From Parageobacillus sp. KH3-4 (lineage in GTDB: Bacteria > Bacillota > Bacilli > Bacillales > Anoxybacillaceae): a stretch of 64,000 nucleotides of DNA. Under the pieces are notes generated by a model that was not told where the DNA came from, searched no databases, and saw only the letters and a list, made by a program, of their open reading frames with translations. Numbering within the stretch: position 1 is the first letter of the stretch; each line of letters opens with the position of its first letter. Below, piece by piece: positions 1 through 8,570 of this stretch. The position numbers and the translations under genes were made by a program. The DNA lies in NCBI RefSeq assembly GCF_022846435.1, contig NZ_AP025627.1, positions 1,212,001 through 1,276,000 of the forward strand, written 5' to 3'.

Positions 1-29
1 TGTCTTAAGCGGAGAAAGAGGGATTGGTG

Positions 30-1046
30 ATGAAGCTCGCCGGAAAGCAAACGTGGGTGTTTGAACATGATATTTACATTCAGGAAACAGGAACGGCGGT
101 CGGGCCGTTAGAAGCGGAAGGTCCGCTTCGCGAAAGCTTTGATATCGTGCACGATGACTTATATTGCGGGGAAAAGACGTGGGAGTTGGCAGAGCGGCGC
201 TTAATGCAAGAGGCGATTGGTGTCTGCCTGCAAAAAGGAAACATTTCCTTCAACGATATCGACATTTTCCTCGCTGGAGATTTACTGAATCAAAACGTCA
301 CTGCCAACTATGTTGCCCGGACGGTCCCCGCCCCGTTTTTATGTATGTTTGGAGCGTGCTCTACTTCGATGCAAACGATAGCGGTCGGCGCGGCGTTAAT
401 TGACGGCGGATTTGCAAGAACGGTGCTCGCGGCAACAAGCAGTCATAATGCCACGGCGGAGCGGCAATTTCGCTATCCGACCGAATTGGGGGTGCAAAAA
501 CCGAAAACGGCGACGTTTACTGTCACAGGTGCGGGAGCAGTAGTCATTGGCCGGAAACGAGGGCGATGGCGCATTACTGCCGCCACCATCGGCAAAGTGA
601 TCGATGCGGGAACGGCGAATCCTTTCGATATGGGATCGGCGATGGCGCCGGCTGCGGCAAGCACGATGGAACGACATTTTGCTGATTTAAGAGTTTCTCC
701 CGCAGATTATGACTTAATTGTGACGGGGGATTTATCGAGAGTGGGAAGCGTCATCGTCAGACAGTTGCTGGCGGAATCAGGTTATGATGTGACGGACAAT
801 TATAATGACTGCGGCTTAATGATTTACCGGCCGGATCAAAACGTGTTTGCTGGGGGAAGCGGCTGCGCCTGCTGCGCGGTAGTAACGTACGGGCATTTAT
901 TAAAAGAAATGGAACGCGGCGCGCTGCAAAAAATTTTCGTTGTCGCCACAGGAGCGCTATTAAGCCCAACGATGATGCAGCAAAAACAGTCAATCCCTGC
1001 CATTGCACACGGTGTCGTGATTGAAGCGGTAAAGGAGGAACGATGA
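30..1046 (+). CDS. spoVAD: Stage V sporulation protein AD (SpoVAD)
   Basis: SpoVAD is part of the SpoVA channel that moves Ca-dipicolinic acid into the forespore and out again at germination; in B. subtilis it binds dipicolinate. The product is 338 residues, the usual length, with the thiolase-like fold signature of the family (small-residue-rich segments such as FGACSTSMQT near residue 110 and a C-terminal GGSGCACCA stretch). The ATG at 30 is preceded by GGAGAAAGAGG at 11-21; GTG at 27 and TTG at 24 are in frame but too close to it. It overlaps spoVAE by four bases (ATGA), as expected within the spoVA operon, whose upstream genes lie outside the window. Family assignment is firm. Confidence 0.95.
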   Translation: MKLAGKQTWVFEHDIYIQETGTAVGPLEAEGPLRESFDIVHDDLYCGEKTWELAERRLMQEAIGVCLQKGNISFNDIDIFLAGDLLNQNVTANYVARTVPAPFLCMFGACSTSMQTIAVGAALIDGGFARTVLAATSSHNATAERQFRYPTELGVQKPKTATFTVTGAGAVVIGRKRGRWRITAATIGKVIDAGTANPFDMGSAMAPAAASTMERHFADLRVSPADYDLIVTGDLSRVGSVIVRQLLAESGYDVTDNYNDCGLMIYRPDQNVFAGGSGCACCAVVTYGHLLKEMERGALQKIFVVATGALLSPTMMQQKQSIPAIAHGVVIEAVKEER

Positions 1047-1396
1047 TGGATTATGTTATGGCATTTATGGTAGGAGGAGCGTTTTGTGCCATCGCCCAAC
1101 TTGTCATGGATATTGGCAAGTTTTCGCAAATGCATGTAATGTGCTTGCTCGTAGCAGCTGGAGTCATTCTAGGAATCGGCGGAATTTACGACCAACTGAT
1201 TGCGGTCGCCGGGGCGGGAGCCGTTCTTCCCATTAGTGGCTTCGGCTATTTTCTCGCGAAAGGTGTGCTGGCGCAAAACGAGGCAAATGGATGGCTGGCC
1301 ATTGGTTCAGGAATGTTTCAATTTACCGGCGCCATTTTGTCATTTGCCATTGTGCTCTCCTTTTTTACCGCTCTTCTATGCAAGCCGAAAGGGTAA
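1043..1396 (+). CDS. spoVAE: Stage V sporulation protein AE (SpoVAEb type)
   Basis: A 117-residue, highly hydrophobic membrane protein of the SpoVAC/SpoVAEb family, a membrane part of the dipicolinate channel in the spore inner membrane. About four hydrophobic segments fill the chain, and the PISGFGYFLAKGV segment near residue 60 is typical. ATG at 1043 overlaps the spoVAD stop; the next ATG (1046) is also possible. In B. subtilis spoVAEA follows this gene, but I could not recognise it here: the next 180 bases hold only a broken small ORF before spoVAF. Confidence 0.93.
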   Translation: MMDYVMAFMVGGAFCAIAQLVMDIGKFSQMHVMCLLVAAGVILGIGGIYDQLIAVAGAGAVLPISGFGYFLAKGVLAQNEANGWLAIGSGMFQFTGAILSFAIVLSFFTALLCKPKG

Positions 1397-1402
1397 TCGA
1401 TT

Positions 1403-1579
1403 ATGAAAAAAGACGAGTCATATCAGTGGCGGACGTCCGATGAGTTTGCGTACCGGACGATTAGCCATTAAACATTCCCTGTTGTCGTTGGAATCGGGGA
1501 TAATTGGGAAAATGGAATATCGCGATCATATAAAATGCGGCTCACCGATTACAAGGAAGGCGATCGACTTGATCCTTGA
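1403..1579 (+). pseudogene. Small interrupted ORF between spoVAE and spoVAF
   Basis: From ATG 1403 the frame reads 22 codons to TAA at 1469-1471, then stays open for 35 more codons to TGA at 1577-1579. If the TAA were CAA, the product would be a 58-residue acidic/basic peptide containing PVVVGIGDNWENG. A weak AAAGGG lies upstream at 1388-1393. I do not recognise the family and it does not look like SpoVAEA. It could be a decayed gene, the remnant of a longer one, or non-coding sequence between operon genes. The idea of a single nonsense change rests only on the open frame on both sides. Confidence 0.35.
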
Positions 1580-1593
1580 AAGGAGTATGTGCC

Positions 1594-3066
1594 ATGGCAG
1601 TGAAAGCAAATAACATTCCGATTTCGGAAAAGCTCACTGACAATGAAAAATTTCTGAAAGAAAAAATTGGAGTTGGAACTAGCTTTGATTTAGGGGTCAG
1701 GAAAATTCATGTATTAAAGAGGGAAGTACATATTTACTATTGCAACGGTTTATGCGATACGCAATATTTAATTGAATTGTTGAAACAAATCGTCCGCATT
1801 AACGATGATGAACGGCAGACGGCGCAAGCAAAGCAAATTATCGAAAACCGTCTCGTTCATCAGCAAGTCAGCCTTGTCCATCACTTGGATGAGGCGGTGG
1901 ATCGGTTGCTATCAGGGCTAATCGTTATTTTCATCGAAGGAGAGTCGACAGGATTTATCGTCGATGTCCGAAGTTATCCGGGGCGGCAGCCGGAAGAACC
2001 GGATACGGAAAAGGTGGTGCGCGGCGCACGTGATGGCTATGTGGAAAATATTATCGTCAATACGGCGCTAACTAGGCGGCGCATTCGCGATGAGCGGCTT
2101 CGCTTTGAAATTTTACAAGTGGGGGAGCGTTCAAAAACAGATATTTGCATTGCTTACATTAAAGACGTCGCCGATCCGGGACTTGTTGAGCTTGTAAAAC
2201 AAGAGCTTCAGCAAATTAATATTGATGGGTTAACAATGGGGGATAAAACGATCGAAGAATTTTTAGTGAAGCAAGGATATAATCCATATCCTCTCGTCCG
2301 CTATACGGAACGTCCGGACGTTGCTGCCACTCACTTGCTCGAAGGGCATGTTTTAGTTATGGTAGATACGTCGCCAAGCGTAATTATTACCCCGACAACG
2401 TTTTTTCATCATGTGCAGCACGCTGAAGAGTACCGGCAATCTCCAGCAGTTGGCACATTCGTGCGCTGGGTGCGGTTTTTAGGCATTTTGACATCCCTAT
2501 TTTTACTGCCGCTTTGGGTATTGTTTGTGCTTGAACCATCTTTGCTGCCAGATAAGTGGGCGTTTATCGGCCCGAACAAACAGACGAATATCCCGGTTAT
2601 CATCCAAATTTTGCTGGCCGACTTTGGCATTGAGTTTCTACGCATGGCAGCGATTCATACGCCGACGCCTCTGTCTACAGCGATGGGCTTAATCGCCGCG
2701 GTATTAATCGGACAAATCGCAATCGATGTCGGATTATTTGTGCCTGAAGTGATTTTATACGTATCGGTTGCAGCGATCGGTTCGTTTGCAACACCGAGCT
2801 ATGAGTTGAGCATTGCCAATAAAATATCGCGATTGCTTCTCGTCATTGCGGTGGCGCTGTTTAAAGTGCCGGGGCTGATGATCGGCACCACTGTTTATTT
2901 GCTTTGGCTCATTCGCATTCGATCATTAAACACGCCGTATTTATGGCCGTTTATTCCGTTTGACCCAGCGGCGTTTATGCAAATTATCGTCCGCCGCTCT
3001 GCAGCAGGGGCAAAAGTAAGGCCGAGCATCGTCCATCCGCAAAACCGCCGCAGGCAGCCGTCATAA
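1594..3066 (+). CDS. spoVAF: Stage V sporulation protein AF (GerA-family membrane protein)
   Basis: The 490-residue product is homologous to the A subunit of nutrient germinant receptors (GerAA family): a hydrophilic N-terminal region of about 290 residues (EGESTGFIVDVRSYPGRQPEEP is the characteristic part), then about five membrane segments and a short basic tail. SpoVAF is a spore inner-membrane protein linked to germination. The ATG at 1594 has the ribosome site GAAAGGAG at 1577-1584. It closes the spoVA operon and is followed by a strong terminator at 3131. Confidence 0.93.
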   Translation: MAVKANNIPISEKLTDNEKFLKEKIGVGTSFDLGVRKIHVLKREVHIYYCNGLCDTQYLIELLKQIVRINDDERQTAQAKQIIENRLVHQQVSLVHHLDEAVDRLLSGLIVIFIEGESTGFIVDVRSYPGRQPEEPDTEKVVRGARDGYVENIIVNTALTRRRIRDERLRFEILQVGERSKTDICIAYIKDVADPGLVELVKQELQQINIDGLTMGDKTIEEFLVKQGYNPYPLVRYTERPDVAATHLLEGHVLVMVDTSPSVIITPTTFFHHVQHAEEYRQSPAVGTFVRWVRFLGILTSLFLLPLWVLFVLEPSLLPDKWAFIGPNKQTNIPVIIQILLADFGIEFLRMAAIHTPTPLSTAMGLIAAVLIGQIAIDVGLFVPEVILYVSVAAIGSFATPSYELSIANKISRLLLVIAVALFKVPGLMIGTTVYLLWLIRIRSLNTPYLWPFIPFDPAAFMQIIVRRSAAGAKVRPSIVHPQNRRRQPS

Positions 3067-3130
3067 ATTTACAAAAAGAAGTTGCAACTTTTTTATAATT
3101 ATGATATGTTATACGTAATCTTTTTTCTGC

Positions 3131-3170
3131 AAAAAAGGCAGTTATCTTTTATGTTAACTGCCTTTTTTGC
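3131..3170 (+). terminator. Intrinsic terminator of the spoVA operon
   Basis: A 14-base stem (3131-3144 with 3155-3168) around the core GGCAGTTA/TAACTGCC, with A-rich 5' and T-rich 3' flanks. A shorter AT-rich palindrome (AAGTTGCAACTT) lies just upstream near 3073-3085. lysA begins 65 bases downstream. Confidence 0.85.
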
Positions 3171-3234
3171 TTTCGGTTATGCATAAAAATTTTCGATGTT
3201 GAATAATTTCAGTTTGCAGGAATGAGGGGTTTGC

Positions 3235-4551
3235 ATGTTTTTTCATGGGACAAGCCGTGTAAATGATAAAGGGCATTTAGAAATTGGCGGTGTCGATACG
3301 GTTGATTTGGCGAAAGAATACGGAACGCCGTTGTATATTTATGACGTGGCGCTGATCCGTACGCGCGCGCGTGCGTTTAAAGAAGCGTTTCAAAAACATA
3401 GAGTTAAAGCTCAAGTTGCTTATGCAAGCAAAGCGTTTTCTTCGATTGCGATGGTTCAGTTGGTGGAGGAAGAAGGTTTGTCGTTGGATGTAGTGTCGGG
3501 GGGAGAGCTGTATACGGCGCTGCAAGCGGGATTTCCGCCGGAACGCATCCATTTTCACGGCAATAATAAAAGCCGGGAAGAATTGATGATGGCGCTTGAA
3601 AGTGGAATCGGCTGCGTCGTTGTCGATAACTTTTATGAGCTGGAATTGTTGGAACAACTAAGCAAGAAACACGGAAAGACGACGGCGATTTTAATAAGGG
3701 TCACCCCTGGTGTCGAGGCGCATACGCACGATTATATTTTAACCGGCCAGGAAGATTCTAAATTCGGATTTGATTTGAATAACGGCCAAGCGGACGAAGC
3801 GCTGCGCAAAGCCCTGTCCTCTCCGTTCTTTTCCGTTCTCGGAATTCATTGCCATATCGGTTCGCAAATTTTCGAAACGACAGGATTTGTACTAGCGGCG
3901 CAAAAAATTTTCCAAAAAATCGCCAATTGGAAGGCAACGTACGGATTTGTTCCAGCGGTGGTCAATCTTGGCGGCGGATTCGGCATTCGCTATACGAGAG
4001 AAGACGATCCGATTCCTGTTTCGGAATATGTCGACAAAATCATAGAGGAAGTAAAAAAACAAGTAAGTGAACAAAATATTCCAATGCCGGAAATTTGGAT
4101 TGAGCCGGGGCGGTCGATCGTCGGCGATGCCGGAACGACGATTTACTCAATTGGTTCGCAGAAAGAGGTGCCGAATGTCCGCCGTTACGTTGCCGTGGAC
4201 GGCGGGATGAGCGACAACATCCGTCCGGCGCTGTATGAGGCGAAGTATGAGGCAGTGCTGGCGAACCGCGTGTTGGACGAAAAAAATGAAATTGTTTCGA
4301 TTGCTGGAAAATGTTGTGAATCAGGGGATATGTTGATTTGGGATTTGCCGCTGCCGAAGGCGAACCCTGGCGATTATTTAGCCGTCTTTTGCACTGGGGC
4401 ATACGGCTATTCGATGGCGAACAACTATAACCGCATTCCGCGCCCGGCTGTCGTATTCGTGGAAAACGGGGAAGCGCAGCTAGTGGTGAAGCGGGAAACA
4501 TATGAAGATCTAGTGCGGCTTGATTTGCCGCTTAAAACAAAAGTGAAATAA
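3235..4551 (+). CDS. lysA: Diaminopimelate decarboxylase
   Basis: LysA catalyses the last step of lysine synthesis, decarboxylating meso-diaminopimelate to L-lysine in the cytoplasm with PLP. The 438-residue chain is normal length. Visible motifs are the PLP-binding lysine in YASKAF (K66), the HCHIGSQ segment near 205, GGGFG near 245 and the CCESGD motif with catalytic cysteine near residue 361. The ribosome site GAGGGG lies before ATG 3235. It stands alone between two terminators. I saw no lysine riboswitch in the 65 bases between the upstream terminator and the start. Confidence 0.97.
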   Translation: MFFHGTSRVNDKGHLEIGGVDTVDLAKEYGTPLYIYDVALIRTRARAFKEAFQKHRVKAQVAYASKAFSSIAMVQLVEEEGLSLDVVSGGELYTALQAGFPPERIHFHGNNKSREELMMALESGIGCVVVDNFYELELLEQLSKKHGKTTAILIRVTPGVEAHTHDYILTGQEDSKFGFDLNNGQADEALRKALSSPFFSVLGIHCHIGSQIFETTGFVLAAQKIFQKIANWKATYGFVPAVVNLGGGFGIRYTREDDPIPVSEYVDKIIEEVKKQVSEQNIPMPEIWIEPGRSIVGDAGTTIYSIGSQKEVPNVRRYVAVDGGMSDNIRPALYEAKYEAVLANRVLDEKNEIVSIAGKCCESGDMLIWDLPLPKANPGDYLAVFCTGAYGYSMANNYNRIPRPAVVFVENGEAQLVVKRETYEDLVRLDLPLKTKVK

Positions 4552-4584
4552 AAAGTGCCCAGCTGTTTGGCTTGGGCACTTTTT
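4551..4584. terminator. Bidirectional terminator between lysA and ypuA
   Basis: An 11-base stem AAAAGTGCCCA/TGGGCACTTTT-type hairpin (4551-4561 with 4571-4582) with A and T runs on both sides, shared by the convergent genes lysA (+) and ypuA (-). Confidence 0.9.
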
Positions 4585-4586
4585 CG

Positions 4587-5477
4587 TTATTGGTTGTTTT
4601 GCGGCTCGGAAGAAGTGAACACTGACTTAATGGCGTTCCAAATTTCTTTTAAAATGTCAACAATGTTTTGAATAAATGTTTTTCCTTCTTCCGATTGCAG
4701 GAACGCCGACAATTTATCCTTCGCTTTGCTTAATTGATCATTGACTTGATTCCAATCGATATTCGCGTTTTTCATTTTATTGAATAGCGAAATTAAGCTG
4801 TTTATCTCCTCTTCCGTCAACGTAATTCCGAGGTCTTTTGCGACTTTCTCGATAAGCGCACGCAAATCTTCATCCGTTTGCGGCGGATTGTTTGCGATTT
4901 CTTCTTTTACTTTCGCAAGAAGAGCAACCGCTTTATCCGGCCCGATCGATTCCCCGAGCTTTGCCGTTTGGACCATTTCCTCTGTGGCGACTTTTTTGAC
5001 ATCGTCAGGAATCACTTTATCGGAAGAAACTTCGTATGCTTTCATTAATCCGGTTAATGCGGCCGTACCGGACACGGCAAACGGAGCGGTGACGTAAATT
5101 TTCGCATCTTTCACTCCTGCCGTAATCAGGGCGTTTGTGTACATTTCGTCTGTGACCCATGTGATATTATGAGTTTCGACATCCAACCCGGATCCTTTTG
5201 CACCGATCGTAATCATCGATGAGGAGATCGCTCTCGTCCCGATTTGCGCTTTTGGGATAAGGCCGTCAAGATATTTATGTTCTTCTGCGTTGGAAACGGT
5301 AATGATTTGCGCGTTGTCCGGGGCGTTCATTTCATTTAATATTTGCTGTTTTTGCTGTTCGGTTAAATTTTCGCCTAACGTAACAATTACATCTCCTTCT
5401 GCCGCATCTGCTGCCGCCATAGCTGGAAAGGCAAACAGCAGCGATGCGAGCAGGAAGCCTGTCAACATGCGTTTCAC
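4587..5477 (-). CDS. ypuA: Secreted DUF1002 protein, YpuA-like
   Basis: The 296-residue product has a signal peptide (MKRMLTGFLLASLLFAFPAMA, cleavage likely before ADAAEG), so it is exported or membrane-associated. The rest is a DUF1002 protein like B. subtilis YpuA, with an N-terminal alpha/beta half (VTLGENLTEQQ, HNITWVTDEMY) and a C-terminal helical half. Its role is unknown. GTG at 5477 is preferred because AAAGGAGG precedes it by eight bases. An in-frame ATG further upstream (5531) has no such site. The position between lysA and ppiB matches B. subtilis. Confidence 0.85.
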   Translation of the reverse strand: MKRMLTGFLLASLLFAFPAMAAADAAEGDVIVTLGENLTEQQKQQILNEMNAPDNAQIITVSNAEEHKYLDGLIPKAQIGTRAISSSMITIGAKGSGLDVETHNITWVTDEMYTNALITAGVKDAKIYVTAPFAVSGTAALTGLMKAYEVSSDKVIPDDVKKVATEEMVQTAKLGESIGPDKAVALLAKVKEEIANNPPQTDEDLRALIEKVAKDLGITLTEEEINSLISLFNKMKNANIDWNQVNDQLSKAKDKLSAFLQSEEGKTFIQNIVDILKEIWNAIKSVFTSSEPQNNQ

Positions 5478-5606
5478 AATGTCAGCCTCCTTTGTAAAGG
5501 TGATACCCTTTTTCGGCATATCCTTTATCATTATATTACTTTTTTTATGTGAACAACAATGATATGATAGTGATACGTTATCAATGAAAAAAGGAGTTGT
5601 AGATGC

Positions 5607-6047
5607 ATGGCGAAAAAAGGATATATTTTAATGGAAAACGGGGGAAAAATCGAGTTTGAACTGTTCCCGAATGAAGCGCCGATTACGGTGGCCAACTTTG
5701 AGAAATTGGCAAATTCAGGCTTTTATAATGGTTTGACGTTTCATCGCGTCATCCCTGGTTTTGTCAGCCAAGGAGGATGCCCGTACGGCAATGGAACAGG
5801 GGATGCTGGCTATACGATTCCGTGCGAAACAGATAACAACCCGCATAAACATGTGGCCGGGGCGATTTCGATGGCACACCGCGGCCGCGATACAGGAAGC
5901 TGCCAATTTTTTATCGTTCATGAACCACAGCCGCACTTAGATGGGGTACATACCGTATTCGGTCAAGTAACAGCGGGAATGGACGTTGTCAAAGCGATGA
6001 AAAACGGCGATGTGATGAAAGAAGTAAAAGTGTTTAACGAGGAATAA
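5607..6047 (+). CDS. ppiB: Peptidyl-prolyl cis-trans isomerase (cyclophilin)
   Basis: A 146-residue cytoplasmic cyclophilin that speeds prolyl peptide-bond isomerisation during folding. Motifs include [13 protein letters not shown] (catalytic arginine), [12 protein letters not shown], and [17 protein letters not shown] with the conserved QFFI. The ribosome site AAAGGAG precedes ATG 5607. The length and full domain match the PpiB family. It is transcribed away from ypuA. Confidence 0.97.
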   Translation: MAKKGYILMENGGKIEFELFPNEAPITVANFEKLANSGFYNGLTFHRVIPGFVSQGGCPYGNGTGDAGYTIPCETDNNPHKHVAGAISMAHRGRDTGSCQFFIVHEPQPHLDGVHTVFGQVTAGMDVVKAMKNGDVMKEVKVFNEE

Positions 6048-6119
6048 AAGCTTAACAGGAGCGCTCTTAAGTCTTTTTATCAAGCGATGAATGCACCCGC
6101 TATGGCAAGAGGTGAAAGG

Positions 6120-6209
6120 ATGAAGGGGAAAAATTGGGGATTATTTTTTCTTTTGTTAGGGGCAAGCCTTGTATGGGGGATCATTTATTGGATGTTTATC
6201 GCGAAATAA
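6120..6209 (+). CDS. Putative 29-residue membrane peptide
   Basis: ATG 6120 is preceded by GAGGTGAAAGG at optimal spacing and opens a 29-codon frame ending TAA at 6207. The peptide begins MKGKNWG and is otherwise one hydrophobic segment ending IAK, a typical single-span small membrane protein. Such mini-proteins are common in Bacillaceae but I cannot name it. The good ribosome site and single hydrophobic span argue that it is real; the short length leaves doubt. Confidence 0.45.
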   Translation: MKGKNWGLFFLLLGASLVWGIIYWMFIAK

Positions 6210-6296
6210 CAGAAACAGCGGTTATTCGATCGACCATTTTTGCCTGACGAAAATGGCGGAGAAAGCTAGCGCGGGTAGATGGCGAGCGAGGAAAAA

Positions 6297-6324
6297 TGGA
6301 CAAACCGCTTTTGTGTGATATAAT
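6297..6324 (+). promoter_or_regulatory. SigA-type promoter of the riboflavin operon
   Basis: TGGACA at 6297-6302 and TATAAT at 6319-6324, 16 bases apart, directly upstream of the FMN riboswitch. Transcription would start near 6331 and give a leader of about 470 bases before ribD. Confidence 0.8.
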
Positions 6325-6346
6325 AATAAAAAATTCCATACTGTTT

Positions 6347-6478
6347 GCATCCTTCGGGGCAGGGTGAAATTCCCGACCGGCGGTGATGAAGTGGCATCAC
6401 TTCTCAGCCCGCGAGCCGTATAGGCACGATCCGGTGAAATTCCGGAGCCGACAGTATAGTCTGGATGGGAGAAGGATC
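6347..6478 (+). ncRNA. FMN riboswitch (RFN element)
   Basis: The conserved RFN core is plain: CTTCGGGGCAGGGTGAAATT at the 5' side, CCGACCGGCGGTGA, the GCCCGCGAGCC junction, GATCCGGTGAAATTCCGGAGCC, and the closing TCTGGATGGGAGAAGG. FMN binding is expected to stop transcription of the downstream rib genes. A GC-rich hairpin with a T run at about 6560-6590 is the likely expression platform. Confidence 0.96.
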
Positions 6479-6559
6479 ACAAGCGCGCATTGCCGTTCCG
6501 TACTTAGAGGGTAGTCTCGTTACAGAGCGGCAATGTTTGCCGGGGATTAGCAGCGTGAA

Positions 6560-6590
6560 GCGGCGAAGCGCTGAGTTTCGCGCCTTTTTT
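6560..6590 (+). terminator. Riboswitch expression-platform terminator
   Basis: GC-rich imperfect hairpin (GGCGAA...TTCGCGCC) followed by six T residues, 80 bases after the FMN aptamer. Upstream, CATTGCCG and CGGCAATG near 6487-6533 could form the competing structure. The exact pairing was not computed. Confidence 0.65.
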
Positions 6591-6744
6591 GCCATGCCGA
6601 TAAATCCGTTTATTCGCTAACGCGTTTGTTTGCGTTTGGCGGAAAAAGCAAATGTCCAAAAACTTCGCTTTGCTTTTCCCCGCTTTACGCATAAGTGCCG
6701 TTTTTTTGGTACATAAATGCAATTGTTGTGATTCTATCTATCCT

Positions 6745-6775
6745 GCCCTAGGACTTTAAACCTAGGGCTTTCTTT
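6745..6775 (+). terminator. Second hairpin in the rib leader, just before ribD
   Basis: A perfect 8-base stem GCCCTAGG (6745-6752) / CCTAGGGC (6761-6768) with an 8-base loop and a TTTCTTT tail. It ends ten bases before the ribD ribosome site AAAGGAGG (6784-6791). It may be a second terminator or attenuator; the interrupted T run makes this uncertain. Confidence 0.5.
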
Positions 6776-6799
6776 ATGCGACAAAAGGAGGCGAACGCC

Positions 6800-7885
6800 G
6801 TGCGAAACGATGAACAATATATGCGCCTAGCGATCGAAATGGCCAAAGCGGGGATCGGACAGACGTCTCCTAATCCAATTGTTGGCGCTGTCGTTGTAAA
6901 AGATGGGGAAATTGTCGGATTTGGCGCCCATTTGAAAGCGGGGGAGCCGCACGCGGAAGTACATGCCATCCGGATGGCGGGAGAAAAAGCGAAAGGGTCG
7001 ACCGTTTATGTAACGCTAGAGCCATGCAGCCATTATGGGAAAACGCCCCCTTGCGCCGATTTGTTAATTGAAACAGGCGTTCGGCGCGTTGTCATTGCGA
7101 CGACAGACCCGAACCCGCTCGTAGCAGGCAAAGGCATCGAAAAGCTAAGGAACGCGGGAATCGATGTAAAGCTTGGGGTGCTGAAAGAAGAAGCGGATGA
7201 GTTAAATCGCGTCTTTTTCCATTACATTGCGACGAAAACGCCATTTGTGACGCTGAAATACGCGAGCAGCCTCGATGGCAAAATCGCTACGGCAACGGGG
7301 GAGAGCAAATGGATCACATCGGAAGCAGCCAGGGAAGATGTGCATCGTTACCGGGCGGTGCATGATGCGATTCTCGTCGGGGTAAACACCGTTATTGCCG
7401 ATAACCCAAGCTTAACGGTAAGGCTTCCGGAAGGCGGAAAGAATCCGATACGCATCGTTTTAGATACACATTTGCGCACACCGCTTGATGCAAACATTCT
7501 CCATGATGGACAAGCGGAAACGTGGGTGATCGTCGGCAGCGAGGTCAGCGACGAAAAAAAGAAGCGATATGAGAACAAAAACGTGCAAGTAATTTCCATG
7601 AGCACGCCGCATATTGACATAGATGAATTGCTGCGCGTGCTTGGCGAGAGACGGATTACTTCCCTTTTTGTCGAAGGCGGGTCACACGTGCATGATAGTT
7701 TTGTGCGCGCCAAAGCGGTCAATGAAATCGTTGCGTATTTTGCTCCAAAGCTCATCGGCGGAAAACAAGCACCGACGCCGATCGGAGGAATGGGTTTTGC
7801 CAGCATGGCCGACGTGATGCAGCTGCAAATTCGGCGAATCGAAACGATCGGCCCGGATATCAAAATCGTCGCGATACCAAAATAA
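6800..7885 (+). CDS. ribD: Bifunctional riboflavin deaminase/reductase RibD
   Basis: RibD deaminates 2,5-diamino-6-ribosylamino-4-pyrimidinone 5'-phosphate and then reduces the ribosyl chain, steps two and three of riboflavin synthesis. The N-terminal deaminase half carries the zinc motif HAEVHAI (H51, E53) and PCSHYGKTPPC (C76, C85). The C-terminal half is a RibD reductase domain (TLKYASSLDGKIATATG, near residue 155, and FVEGGS near 295). GTG at 6800 is chosen because AAAGGAGG lies eight bases upstream; it gives 361 residues, the same as the B. subtilis protein. An in-frame ATG at 6776 precedes that ribosome site. First gene of the FMN-riboswitch operon. Confidence 0.96.
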   Translation: MRNDEQYMRLAIEMAKAGIGQTSPNPIVGAVVVKDGEIVGFGAHLKAGEPHAEVHAIRMAGEKAKGSTVYVTLEPCSHYGKTPPCADLLIETGVRRVVIATTDPNPLVAGKGIEKLRNAGIDVKLGVLKEEADELNRVFFHYIATKTPFVTLKYASSLDGKIATATGESKWITSEAAREDVHRYRAVHDAILVGVNTVIADNPSLTVRLPEGGKNPIRIVLDTHLRTPLDANILHDGQAETWVIVGSEVSDEKKKRYENKNVQVISMSTPHIDIDELLRVLGERRITSLFVEGGSHVHDSFVRAKAVNEIVAYFAPKLIGGKQAPTPIGGMGFASMADVMQLQIRRIETIGPDIKIVAIPK

Positions 7886-7901
7886 AAGGGTGAGTACACG
7901 A

Positions 7902-8549
7902 ATGTTTACAGGCATTATTGAGGAAATCGGCACGATCGAGCAAATAAGGCAGTCGGGCGAAGCGATTGTGATGACGATCGGAGCGAAAAAAATTTTAGAA
8001 GATGTTCATGTTGGGGACAGCATTGCGGTCAACGGGGTTTGTTTGACCGTAACGTCGTTTACGAAACGTTCGTTTACCGTTGATGTCATGCCAGAAACGG
8101 TAAGAGCGACGTCGCTGCGCACGCTGACGAGAGGCTCGAAAGTGAATTTAGAGCGGGCGATGTCGGCAAACGGGCGGTTTGGAGGCCACTTCGTCTCTGG
8201 ACATGTCGACGGTGTTGGTGAAATTATTCGCAAATGGCCAGTGGCGAATGCGGTATATTACGAAGTTCAAATCCCGAAAGAATTGCGCAAATATATGATT
8301 TTAAAAGGGTCTGTCGCCGTCGATGGAACGAGTCTGACGATCTTTGGGCTTACCGATGACACGTTTACGATTTCGCTCATTCCGCATACGCGCGCGGCAA
8401 CGATTTTAGGCGATAAACAGCCGGGGGATATTGTCAATATCGAATGTGATGTCATCGGAAAATACGTCTCCCAATTCATGGAAGGGAAAAAAGAAGAAGC
8501 GAAATCGGCGATTACGCTCGAATTTTTGGAACGGCACGGTTATAAGTAA
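7902..8549 (+). CDS. ribE: Riboflavin synthase alpha chain
   Basis: The 215-residue enzyme dismutates two 6,7-dimethyl-8-ribityllumazine molecules to riboflavin. It shows the two lumazine-binding repeats: the N-terminal MFTGIIEEIG start with VNGVCLTV, and a second repeat from GGHFVSGHVDGVG with VDGTSLT. ATG 7902 gives the conserved MFTGI terminus. It follows ribD by 16 bases and precedes ribBA by 21. In some nomenclatures this gene is called ribB or ribC. Confidence 0.96.
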   Translation: MFTGIIEEIGTIEQIRQSGEAIVMTIGAKKILEDVHVGDSIAVNGVCLTVTSFTKRSFTVDVMPETVRATSLRTLTRGSKVNLERAMSANGRFGGHFVSGHVDGVGEIIRKWPVANAVYYEVQIPKELRKYMILKGSVAVDGTSLTIFGLTDDTFTISLIPHTRAATILGDKQPGDIVNIECDVIGKYVSQFMEGKKEEAKSAITLEFLERHGYK

Positions 8550-8570
8550 GCGAAAAAGGGGGAACGTTCA

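Noticed and set aside
24-29. TTG 24 or GTG 27 as spoVAD start
   Set aside because: They crowd the ribosome site, and ATG at 30 gives the usual protein length.
3171-3234. Lysine riboswitch before lysA
   Set aside because: Only about 65 bases separate the spoVA terminator from lysA, too short for the lysine aptamer, and no aptamer motifs are seen.
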